From positions 51,563,007 through 51,627,006 of the forward strand of contig NC_135505.1 in assembly GCF_052857255.1 (NCBI RefSeq): a DNA stretch of 64,000 bases. The letters are read 5' to 3'. Made by a program: the position numbers and the translations under genes. Under the pieces are notes generated by a model. The model had not been told where the DNA came from. It saw nothing but the letters and a program-made list of their open reading frames with translations, and searched no databases. Shown piece by piece: positions 37,290 to 46,329 of the stretch. Each line of letters begins with the position of its first letter. Position 1 is the first letter of the stretch. Origin of the DNA: Amblyomma americanum (taxonomy: Eukaryota; Arthropoda; Arachnida; Ixodida; Ixodidae).

Positions 37290-37405
37290 AGCGGCAGCGC
37301 GAAGCAACAAGGACAAAAGAGAGACACGAGAACAAAGGCAAGCGCTGATATCGTGTCTCTCTTTCGAACTTGTTGGTTCACACTGCGCAATTCCATGATG
37401 ATTCG
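37290..37405. repeat. degenerate foldback related to the 26.0-kb palindrome
   Basis: AACAAGGACAAAAGAGAGAC (37298) and GTGTCTCTCTTTCGAACTTG (37352) form an imperfect stem around GCAAGCGCTGATATC. AACTAGCCCGCC near 37390 matches the tail of the 26.0-kb element and the left edge at 15078. Confidence 0.55.
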
Positions 37406-37902
37406 CCAACTAGCCCGCCAACAAGATATTAGTTCTACCTTAAAGGCTATGTAAACACAAAAAAAAATCGATTCCAGAAAACGTATTATCGTAAGGAGAA
37501 ATGCGGCACTGCACTGAAAACGAGAGCACACAGATACTCCTGAGCGAGACGCACAAACAATATTGTTTCCAGTAAAGGGCCTCAATAAGCTGACAACTGA
37601 ATTTGTTCCTTGACAAATGCACTGCGCAAGCAGCGGCGCTGACTTTATTTTTTTCTTGCAATCATGTAACTGTGCGGATGGATTTGACAAATCAGTATGG
37701 TGCCCTGCACTTGGCCCTAACATGAAATGCTTTTTGCTTCTAGTGCATGTTTTCATTGACTGCAGTACGCACCAACAGCTTTGAAAATTCAGTGGCTTAA
37801 AAATTGTGTGCCGCAGCACAGTTCCTCTGAAAAGCGAACTCTTAAGAACACGTTTTCTTTGACGTATAGTATTTTTGTGCTTTCATAAGACATGGTTAAT
37901 CT
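37406..37902. other. no gene recognised
   Basis: A 196-codon minus frame (37229-37819) crosses the foldback repeat, has hydrophobic and cysteine-rich stretches and matches nothing known. I do not support it as a gene. Confidence 0.3.
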
Positions 37903-38048
37903 CATGTCAATTTCACTGCACTGACATAGTACACAGGCCTCTAGCATTTCGCCTCCATTGAAATGTGACTGCCGCGGCCGGAATCAATCAAACCTCCATC
38001 TTTCAGTTCAGCAGCCCAGTACTATAAGCACTGGGCCACCACGGCGGC
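37903..38048 (-). mobile_element. Ruka-type SINE, 5' part
   Basis: Reading the minus strand from 38048: GCCGCCGTGGTGGCCCAGTG (A-box region), GGTTTGATTGATTCC (degenerate B box), GGCCGCGGCAGTCACATTTC, GATGGAGGCGAAATGCTAGA and a short stretch ending GTCAGTGCAGTG. The 3' body beyond is missing or unrecognisable. Confidence 0.7.
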
Positions 38049-38134
38049 TTTGTATACTGATGAGGTATAGACAGTTTTGAAAGGCTCGCTTTCAACAAGC
38101 TTCACATTAATAAAGACAATTATGTATGGGACAC

Positions 38135-39083
38135 TGTCACATATATTAAGGAGCCTAAATTAAATTTTAAAGGAAAAAGGTGTGAAGAAGACGACGCGAA
38201 TTAACCGAAGAATAAAGAAGAGCAAAAAAAAGCATTCGTTGAGGTGGAGAGAGATGATTGGTGGAGAAGCATACGGTGACGTGGATAGAGATGATTGGTG
38301 GAGAAGACAAGAACACGACGACAAGGCTTACGTGGACTAACACGGAGGCTATAAAAGGGTGAGCGAGAGCGAGGCACAGGGGGAACAGCACAGAAGTGGA
38401 CGCTCCGGCGGGTCAGGGACAGTTTGGCTGGAAGAGAGCGACGCCGGCTACCGCTCCGGTGAGCTCGTGTTCTACGACTCCGCATCGTGGACTTCCTGCC
38501 GTTCCTGAGCCCGTTCCGGAGAATCAAGAGAGGACGCTACCACCTGCTACGGCCAGGGGTGTCTCCAGCGCTGTTGCAACCCATCCGGGTGGTGCCCCCA
38601 ACGCCAAAAACACCGGCCTCACCTCCACGGGCGCTTGGACCTGGAGCTTATACGACGCAGCCAGCGACGCCGCCACCAAAGCCAGCAACACCGGCATCAT
38701 CTCCACGGGCGCTTGGACCTGGAGCTTGTACGACGCAGCCAGCGACGCCAGCCCGAGCACGTCGAACACCGCCAGCGACGCCAGCCCAAGCACGGCGAAC
38801 GCCGCCTCGACGCAGCCTAGTGGATCCATACAACGCCGCAGCCACACCGAACCAACCGTGAGCATGAACGCCGACCACGAATAGTAGAACGCTAGTAGTA
38901 GACGCTCGTAGTAGTGTGCCCCGGTCGTGTGTATTTGTAGCCTTTGTGTGTTGTGTTATTTTTGTTAATTTTGTATTCTAGTGTGTGTGTCGCGTAGGGT
39001 GTATTAAATGTGCGTTTGTGTGGGTACACCCGTCACCTAGTCCATTCTTTCGGTCCGAGTGTTCTCCGGAGAGATCCGTGACA
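38135..39083 (+). repeat. 5' LTR, 949 bp
   Basis: TGTCAC to GTGACA, flanked on the left by GACAC. It contains a 38-bp duplication (GATGATTGGTGGAGAAG at about 38253 and 38290), a TATA box, a GC-rich part with a 78-bp repeat (CTCCACGG at 38623 and 38701) and about 33-bp GCCAGCGACGCCAGC units. Over the first 260 bp it is roughly 95% identical by eye to the LTR at 44407. Confidence 0.9.
38350..38356 (+). promoter_or_regulatory. LTR TATA box
   Basis: TATAAAA within GGCTATAAAAGGG, conserved in the LTRs at 44407 (TATA at 44619) and 45274 (minus orientation). Transcription of the element presumably starts about 30 bp downstream. Confidence 0.7.
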
Positions 39084-39091
39084 AAGATAAG

Positions 39092-39109
39092 TGGCGAGCC
39101 TGCCAGGAT
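39092..39109 (+). promoter_or_regulatory. primer-binding site
   Basis: TGGCGAGCCTGCCAGGAT begins 8 bases after the LTR end and starts with TGG, as expected for annealing to a tRNA CCA end. The priming tRNA was not identified. The same leader is found inverted at 45249-45273. Confidence 0.65.
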
Positions 39110-39171
39110 ACATTTCCTTTTTCTTTTTTTGCTTTGTCACGGATTTTCCCGATCTCTCGACGGCAGGAAGT

Positions 39172-40191
39172 ATGGATTTGGCAAAAACGTTAGAACTGGC
39201 GCTCAAGCTGGGGTTAAGCAAAGAAGAGGCGATGCGTCTATATGACGAGGAGGGAAAGAGGCAGAAAGAGGAGGCAGATAGGCAGAGAGAGAAAGGGCGC
39301 AAGCACGCGCAGACGCTCGTGAAGCAGAGGAACGCGAGGCTAAAAGAGCTCGCGAGGCAGAAGAGCGAGAAGAGAAAAGAGCTCGCGAGGCGGAAGAGCG
39401 AGAAGAGAGAAGAGCTCGCGAGGCAGAAGAACCGGAGAAAAGAAGGATAGAACGGGAGAAGGAGTTTATTTTGTGGAAACAGGCGCATGTCGCGGGAGGA
39501 TATGAGGAGATCACGGACAATGATCAGCGTTCCTTAGCGGGTAGAGAATCTCCTAGACCAGCCAGAGTTTGCCCAAGAAAGCTGATGACTCCTTTTGATG
39601 ACAATAGAGATGATTTGGATGTATATCTGCAACGATTCGGGCGGATAGCTTTGGGGCAAGGCTGGGAGCGCAGTGAATGGGCCACGGCATTAAGCATGTG
39701 TTTAGTCGGAGAGGCACTGAATGTGTTTGGAAGGATGCCTGCTGCTGATTCTATGGACTACGAGAAAGTCAAAAAGGCACTCCTCCAAAGATTCAGGCTT
39801 ACGGCCGAGGGTTTTCGTAAGATTTCGCAACGCGAAACCTGAGGATTCGGAAACCGCGAAGCAGTTTTCCTGCAGGCTGACCAACTATTTTGATAGGTGG
39901 CTTGATATGTCAAACACAGAAAAGACATTTGAAGGTGTGCGTGACAAGGTGGTCACAGGGCAATTTTTAGCGTGTTGCAGCTCAAAGCTGGCGCTATTCC
40001 TGAAGGAAAGAAAGTTGTGTTCGTTGGAAGAGTTCGCCGACACTGCTCACCAATTCTTCGAGGCTCAAGGGTTAAAAAACTTGAGTAAGGCAAAGGAAAA
40101 AACCCAAAAGACCTTAGAGAGAGATGCGGCAAAACCAAGAGCATATGGCAGTGCATCTAAGGCGCCAGTAAGGTGTTTTCTCTGCGGCAAG
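39172..40191 (+). pseudogene. gag: coiled coil and SCAN-related capsid
   Basis: Structural gag protein. From ATG 39172 it begins MDLAKTLELALKLGLSKEEA, followed by a highly charged coiled coil (about residues 20-100, repeated ELARQKSEKR-type heptads). A frame change near 39440 leads into the capsid-like part (LMTPFDDNRDDLDVYLQRF, ERSEWATALSMCLVGEALNV, MDYEKVKKALLQRF). A second frame change near 39830 leads into CRLTNYFDRWLDMS, FEGVRDKVVTGQF, LALFLKERKLCSLEEFA and the first half of a CCHC knuckle (CFLCGK). The FLKER and YFDRW region corresponds to the capsid region related to SCAN domains. A LINE fragment cuts it at 40192. Confidence 0.8.
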
Positions 40192-40597
40192 ACACAGACA
40201 GACAGAAAAACTTTATTCAGCAAGTGTGTTTTAGACCCAGCTGGGTCCCTGGGCCACTGCGCGGTCCCGCACTGCATCAAGTAGGTCATGCCGGGACATG
40301 ATGTCGGCAGCCCGAGTCACCGCAGCAAGCTGCGATGTCGGGTCTGCAGACATAAGCAGGACCTCCCAGTCCTCCCAGCTCGAGATGGCGTGCTGTCTCC
40401 GCGGGGGAGGGTCAGCAGGGCTGCCGAAAAGGATATGGGAGAGTGTGACATGGGGGTCACCACATAGGGAACATGCAGAGGATGTGCCGCAATAGTGGGA
40501 TAAAAGCTGAGGAGATGACAGAGAGTGGGTCTGGAGGCGTCTGAATAGTATCTGTTGGGAGTGCGTAAGAGAGGCGTGGGGAGGAGGGTAAGTCCAA
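40192..40597 (-). mobile_element. 5'-truncated I-type LINE fragment inside gag
   Basis: Minus-strand insertion splitting the first gag zinc knuckle. It encodes the end of an I-type ORF2: CSLCGDPHVTLSHILFGSP (knuckle-like C-x2-C...H), SSWEDWEVLLMS and ARDRAVAQ-like end with a stop near 40231, then AATAAAGTTTTTCTGTCTG as 3' tail. Only the last 400 bp of the LINE are present. A short CAAG occurs at both edges. Confidence 0.75.
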
Positions 40598-40812
40598 GTG
40601 GGACACCATGAAGCTGACTGTCGAACTAGTAGTGCTGCCCAAAAAACACAGATTGTGTGTCAAGGTTGTAAGAGGAGGGGTCATACTCTGGATGAGTGCC
40701 GATACAGAACGCAGGACCGAGCTGAATGCGTTGTCAACTCTAGGGTAGAACTTGTCACGCCACCCGAAGTCCACAGCTGAAAGGAGAGCAAACGCCGCTG
40801 GAAAATGAGGCA
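40598..40812 (+). pseudogene. gag C-terminus: zinc knuckles
   Basis: Resumption of gag after the LINE insertion: GHHEADC completes the first CCHC knuckle, and VCQGCKRRGHTLDECRY is a complete second one (C-x2-C-x4-H-x4-C). Two knuckles would bind the genomic RNA. A stop near 40780 ends the frame just before the protease. Confidence 0.7.
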
Positions 40813-41415
40813 GTGAGTGGAACACCCAAGTCGAAAGCAGCAATAACAGTGTTGGTTGGGCAAATAGGGGACCGTCCTATATTGGTGCTTAGAGACAGCA
40901 GAGCTAACACAGTCTTGGTTCGTAGAAGCCTGGTGAAGGACGAGGATCTTACAGGGGAAGCGTCGGCCGTCACTCTTGTAGGCAGCACAATAAGGTACCT
41001 TCTTGAAGCCAGGATCCTAGTGTCCACGCCATATGATACTTGGCAGGTAGTGGCAAAATGCGTAGACCAACCCATCTACGATCTCATCTTGGGGAACATT
41101 ACTGGTGCAAGAGGTGTCGAAGACCCCGATCCCGAGTGGAGGATGCTAGACGGTGAAGAACATTCAAAGGAGGAAAGGCCTGCGACAGCTCAGACGGGTG
41201 CAGTCAGTTTTTCGTCGGCAGTGGAGACGAGAGCTCAAGCGACAACCCGAACAACGCAGCGTCCGCTCTCTGCTCCTGTTACGATGTGCCTGAGCGTAAC
41301 ACCGGGCGAAATTGCAATTAGGCAAAAAGAAGACCCTAGCCTGAAGACCTGCTTCGAAAGAGTCGGGGAAAAAGTGAAAAGAAGAGTCGCACGTCCTTCG
41401 AATATCAATTGGTAA
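40813..41415 (+). pseudogene. pol: aspartic protease and start of integrase
   Basis: Retropepsin region with LVLRDSRANTVLV, where the catalytic D-S/T-G has become D-S-R, and the flap/hydrophobic partner YDLILGNI. The Gly-to-Arg change would abolish activity. A linker follows, then ITPGEIAIRQKEDPSL-like and CFERVGEKVKRR, the usual entry to the integrase N-terminus, ended by a stop at 41413-41415. Length from protease to stop is about 200 codons. Confidence 0.75.
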
Positions 41416-42655
41416 ATGGTCTCCTGCACAGGAAATGCATATTTAGTTCAGGAAGGCGCGTCCAACAGCGGGTGTTACCAAGAGATATGCGAGAGACCGT
41501 GCTGCTCTAAGGACATGACGCCATTATGGCCGGACACCAAGATGTTCAAAAAACGGTGTCTAGGATCACCGAGGAGTTTTTTGGCCGGGTGTTTAGAGTG
41601 ACGTTAAGCGCTTTGTTCGCTCATATGATGCGTGCCAGCGCACAGTTCTGAAGGGAAGAGTTGGTCCCATACATCTGGGAAAGATGCCAGCCATCGGCCT
41701 ACCGTTTCAGCGAGTGGCGGTTGACATTGTGGGGCCATGTTCTCCAGTATCCGCCAAAGGTAATAGATAAGTGCTTACTCTGGTTGACGTGGCCACTTGT
41801 TATCCTGACGCTATTCCACTGAGAACCATTGATAGTATCCAAGTGGCGGAGGATCTCGTGGAAATGTTTTCGCGTTATGGGTTCCCGAGGGAAATTTTGA
41901 GTGACCGGGGCTCGAACTTCACATCAGAGCTAATGAAGGAGGTTAACCGCCTTTTGTCAGTGAGACAGTTACTGACGACGCCTTACCATCCCATCTGTAA
42001 TGGGCTTGTAGAGCCGTTCAACGGCACCCTCAAAAATATGATCAAGAAAATGTGCCAGGAGAGACCTACTGATTGGGATAGATATCTCCCAGCTCTTTTG
42101 TTCGCTTACCGCCAAGTACCACAAACGAGTCTTGGTTTCTCGCCCTGTGAGATGATGTATGAGAGAACCGTTAGAGGTCCACTTACAATACTCAAGGAGC
42201 TGTGGGCTAATAAGGAGATTGCATCAGATCTCAAGACAACTTACACATACGTTCTTGAGTTGCGGGACAAGTTGGAAGAAACATGCAGGCTTGGCCATCA
42301 AGGCCTGGAAAAGGCGCGCGAACGCTATAAGGGCTACTATGACAAGAAAGCCACTCACAGGAATTTGAATCCGGGCGACAAGGTTCTCATCTTGCTACCC
42401 ACGGATCATAATAAGTTACTGATGCAGTGGAAGGGCCCTTGCCTTGTGACGCAGAAGAAAAACGATATGGATTATGAGTTATTGATAAATAACACCAAGA
42501 AGGTTTTCCATGCAAACATGTTGAAAAAGTACGAAGAAAGAGTTCCCATACAGTGCGCCCCAAAGGTAAAATGCTCGGTAGTAACCCAGGAGACAGATGA
42601 TGTTGTCGAGATGCCCATAAGCATGCAGTGGGAAGAAAATGGTAGGTTGGGATAA
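41416..42655 (+). pseudogene. pol: integrase, upstream of RT
   Basis: DDE integrase that would insert the cDNA. The HHCC zinc-binding N-terminus is spread over two frames (GHQDVQKTVSRI, ACQRTVLKGR) at 41500-41680. After an in-frame TAA (41768-41770) the catalytic core is open: TLVDVATCYPDAIPL (first Asp), EILSDRGSNFTS (second Asp), NGLVEPFNGTLKNM (Glu). The C-terminal GPY/F-like module GDKVLIL...MQWKGPCLV follows. The frame ends at 42655, with a one-base shift to the RT frame near 42645. Its position 5' of RT is the notable point. Confidence 0.85.
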
Positions 42656-44048
42656 GGTGCTAATAAATCCCAATTTGAATGAAGCCCGAAGCTCACAGAT
42701 AAAGGCCCTACTCCAAAGCAAAGAGGGTGAGTTTTCAGATGTGCCGGGCAAAACGGATATCATATGTTGCAGACTAGATCTTTCTACAGAAAGGCCAATC
42801 AGCGTGAAGCAATACCCACTACCTTTAGCAGTTCAAGAATCAATAGAAAAGGAGGTGCAGGATATGTTGGAGCTTGGTGTGATTGAGAGGTCGTGGTCAG
42901 CATACAATGCGCCTCTCGTGGCTGTCAAAAAACCCGATGGTACTAACCGACTGTGTATAGATTTTTGTTGGCTAAATGACATCATAGTACCCGATGCAGA
43001 ACCCATACCAAGAGCGGACGTGGTGTTCGCTAAGGTGGCTCACAAAAGGTTTTTTTCTAATTTTGACTTAGCTAAAGGGTATTGGCAAATACCAATGGAA
43101 GATTCTTCTAAATAGAAGACAGCCTTTTCGTGCTCGGCGGGTTTATTCCAGTTTAAATTCATGCCTTTTGGTTTGAAGACAGCGTCTGCAATATTCACGA
43201 AGCTGTTGAGGAAGGTTTTGGATGGGCTCCAAAATGTAGAAAACTATATTGATGACATCCTGGTGGCAACAGATACGTGGGAAGAGCATGTAACTACGCT
43301 GGAAAAACTATTTGATAGAATTCAGCAAGCCATGTTGACCATAAAGCCGGCAAAATGTGAGGTGGGCTTTGAAGCCATTTCATTTCTCGGACACAAGCTG
43401 GGGATGGGCCGCATCAGGACGAAAGACGACATCTTAGACAAAATAAAGCAGGCCCAGACACCGACGACTAAGAAGGAGGTACAGTCGTTCCTGGGCTTAA
43501 CGGGATACTACAGGGACTTTATTCCCGATTATGCCCGCATAGCCGACCCGCTTGTCGAACTCACTAAGAAGGGGGAAAGCAATAAGCTGAATTGGAGTGC
43601 TGAACATGAAAATGCATTCGTGATGTTAAAAGAGCATATGGCAAGGCCGACCGTTCTGCTTGCTCATAATATGAATAAAGAATTTGTGCTTCGCACTGAT
43701 GCATCAGACTGAGCTTTAGGAGCCATACTCTTGCAAGTAAAGAATCGCGTGCTATATCCGATATTTTTTGCAAGCAAGAGATTATCGGCTAGTGAACACA
43801 ACTACTCCACCGTTGAAAAGGAATGTTTGGCGGTGGTGTGGGCGGTAAAGAAATTCCACATTTATCTGTATGGGAGACGTTTCAGGATTCAGACAGATCA
43901 TCAGCCGCTTGATTATTTAACCAAGGACAAAATGAACAAAAGTAAAGTTATGAGATGGAGTTTGACCTTGCAAGAATACTCATTTCAGGTTGAATATATT
44001 AAAGGCAGAGATAATGTTGGAGCGGACTTCATGAGTAGAGCCAACTGA
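42656..44048 (+). pseudogene. pol: reverse transcriptase and RNase H
   Basis: RT motifs in order: LELGVIERSWSAYNAPLV, FSNFDLAKGYWQIPM, QFKFMPFGLKTASA, NYIDDILVATD (catalytic YIDD, about 43245), LSFLGHKLG-like and SFLGLTGYYRDFI. RNase H follows: LRTDASD, NYSTVEKECLAVVWAV, RIQTDHQPL, VEYIKGRDNVGADFMSR. Premature stops at 43115-43117 (TAG) and 43710-43712 (TGA, in the DASD-ALGA stretch). The frame ends at 44048, so RNase H is the last pol domain and nothing integrase-like follows before the 3' LTR. Confidence 0.9.
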
Positions 44049-44406
44049 ACAGCTCTAAGAATCTCTGGCATGTATCTTGTTGTTGTTGTTGTGTTAATGT
44101 ATCTCTAGGATTTATCTTGTTGTTGTTGTTACTGCTGTTGGTGGTACGGGATTATACAAGGGAGTGTGTTGTGGACACGAACATGTTGATTAAAGACTCT
44201 GTGCTGACAGCGGCACTGGTGTGTTCTGGAAACGCAATTTGGTGTGCTGTGTTAGTGGTGTGCGTTTGGTGTGTGGTGGACCTCAGCGGTGTGTTGTGTG
44301 CTGGGTCCAGAATCGTCACAGAATATAGTTGGTTGGCATGGATGGCTTGAAGAGGAGTATGACGTGAGAAGTTTTTCATGGCAAAACTCTTGAGAGAGAG
44401 AGCCCT
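44049..44406 (+). other. 3' untranslated leader and polypurine tract
   Basis: TTGTTGTTGTT microsatellites at 44078 and 44120, no coding signal, then GAGAGAGAGAG at 44391-44402, the likely polypurine tract for plus-strand priming immediately upstream of the LTR. Confidence 0.7.
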
Positions 44407-45248
44407 TGTCACATATATTAAGGAGCCTATATTAAATTTTAAAAGAAAAAGGTGTGAAGAAGACGACGCGAATTAACCGAAGAATAAAGAAGAGGAAGTA
44501 AAAGCATTCATTGAGGTGGAGAGAGATGATTGGTGGAGAAGCATGCGGTGACGTAGAGAGAGATGATTGGTGGAGAAGAGAAGACGACGACAAGGCTTAC
44601 GTGGACTAACACCGAGGCTATAAAAGGGAGAGTGAGAGCGAGGCACAGGGGGAACAGCACAGAAGCGGACACTCCGGCGGGTCAGGGACAGTTTGGCTGG
44701 AAGAGAGCGACGCCGGCTACTGCTCCGGTGAGCTCGTGTTCTACGACTCCGCATCGTGGACTTCCTGGCCTGTCTGAGCCCGTTTCGGAGAGTCAACAGA
44801 GGACGCTACCATCTGATACGGCCAAGGGTGTCTTCAGCGCTGTTGCAACCCATCCGGGTGGTGCCCCCAACGCCAACAACACCGGCATCACCTCCACGGG
44901 AGCTTGTACGAGACTGCCAGCGACGCCGCCAGCGACGCCAGCCCAAGCAGGTCGAACGCCGCCAGCGACGCCAGCCCAAGAACGGCGAACGCCGCCTCGA
45001 CGCCGCCTACTGGATCCATACAACGCCGCAGCCACACCGAACCAACCGTGAGCATGAACGCCGAATAGCAGAACGCTAGTAGTACACGCTGGTAGTAGTG
45101 TGCCCTTGTCTTGTGTATTTATAGCCTTCGTGTGTTGTGTTAGTTTTGTTAGTTTTGTGTTATAGTGTGTGTGTCGCGTAGGGTGTAATAAATGTGCGTT
45201 TGTTTGGGTACACCCATCGCCTAGTTCATTCTTTCGGTCCGAGCGTTA
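44407..45248 (+). repeat. 3' LTR, U5 end missing
   Basis: Starts TGTCACATATATTAAGG like the 5' LTR and has the same 38-bp promoter-region duplication, but one 78-bp unit is deleted. It stops at CGGTCCGAGCGTT (45248), about 25-30 bp short of the expected end, where it meets inverted leader sequence. Confidence 0.85.
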
Positions 45249-46192
45249 TCCTGGCAGGCTCGCCACTTATCTTTGTCACGGATCTCTCCGGAGAACACTC
45301 GGATCGAAAGAATGGACTAAGCGACGGGTGTACCCGCACAACGCACAAACGCACATTTAATACACCCTACGCGACACACACACTAGAACACAAAACTAAC
45401 AAAACTAACACAACACACAAAGGCTATAAATACACACGACCGGGGCACACTACTACCAGCGTATACTACTAGCGTTCTACTATTCGTGGTCGGCGTTCGT
45501 GCTCACGGTTCGTTCGGTGTGGCTGCGGCGTTGTATGGATCCAGTAGGCGGCGTCGAGGCGGCGTTCGCAGTGCTTGGTCTGGCGTCGCTGGCTGTGTTC
45601 GACGTGCTCGGGCTGGCGTCGCTGGCTGCGTCGCACAAGCTCCAGGTCCAAGCGCCCGTGGATATGATGCCGGTGTTGTTGGCTTTGGTGGCGGCGTCAC
45701 TGGCTGCGTCGTATAAGCTCCAGGTCCAAGCGCCCGTGGAGGTGATGGCGGTGTGGTTGGCGTTGTGGGCACCACCCGGATGGGTTGCAACAGCACTGGA
45801 GACACCCCTGGCCGTAGCAGGTGGTAGCGGCCTCTGTTGACTCTCCGGAACGGGCTCAGCCACTGCAGAAAGTCCACGATGCGGAGTCGTAGAACACGAG
45901 CTCACCGGAGAAGTAGCCGGCGTCGCTCTTTTCCAGCCAAACTGTCCCTGACCCACCGAAGCGTGCGCTTCTGTGCTGTTCCCCCTGTGCCTCGCTCTCG
46001 CTCGCCCTTTTATAGCCTCGGTATTAGTCCACGTAAGCCTTGTCGTCGTCTTCTTCCCTTCTCCACCAATCATCTCTCTCCACCTCAACGAATGCTTTTT
46101 CTTCCTCTTCTTTATTCTTCGGTTAATTAGCGTCGTCTTCTTCACACCTTTTTCCTTTAACATTTAATTTAGGCTCCTTAATATATGTGACA
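45249..46192 (-). repeat. inverted leader (PBS) plus complete LTR
   Basis: 45249-45273 is the complement of the PBS leader, and 45274-46192 is a complete 919-bp LTR in minus orientation, ending in GTGACA followed by GACAC. It lacks the 38-bp promoter duplication present in the two plus-strand LTRs but keeps both 78-bp units, so it derives from a different variant of the family. Confidence 0.85.
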
Positions 46193-46329
46193 GACACTGA
46201 GGCTGCTCGCTTTGTATGCGTTTCTCGGAATCCCACTGAAGAATGATGTTCGTGTGTCACTTCCTCAAATCAGACCCCGGTTTTCCATTTTTCTCTAATA
46301 TAGCCATGTAATGCTTCCAAAACCATTTC

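Larger units (their letters stand above)
38135..46192 (+). mobile_element. Gmr1-like Ty3/gypsy retrotransposon with extra inverted LTR
   Basis: LTR (+), PBS, gag, protease, integrase, RT, RNase H, purine tract, LTR (+, end missing), then leader plus LTR in minus orientation. Both outer ends are the U3 end (TGTCAC... and ...GTGACA), and the same 5-mer GACAC lies outside each (38130-38134, 46193-46197). Integrase lies upstream of RT, the order described for the Gmr1 lineage within Ty3/gypsy; its gag resembles the SCAN-related capsid of that lineage. Multiple stops, frameshifts and a LINE insertion make it inactive. Confidence 0.85.

Noticed and set aside
37229..37819. 196-codon minus-strand frame with hydrophobic segments
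   Set aside because: It crosses a foldback repeat, has no domain, and its ATG has no supporting signal.
44793..45079. Arginine-rich frames in the 3' LTR
   Set aside because: Alternative-frame readings of the LTR GC-rich tandem repeats.
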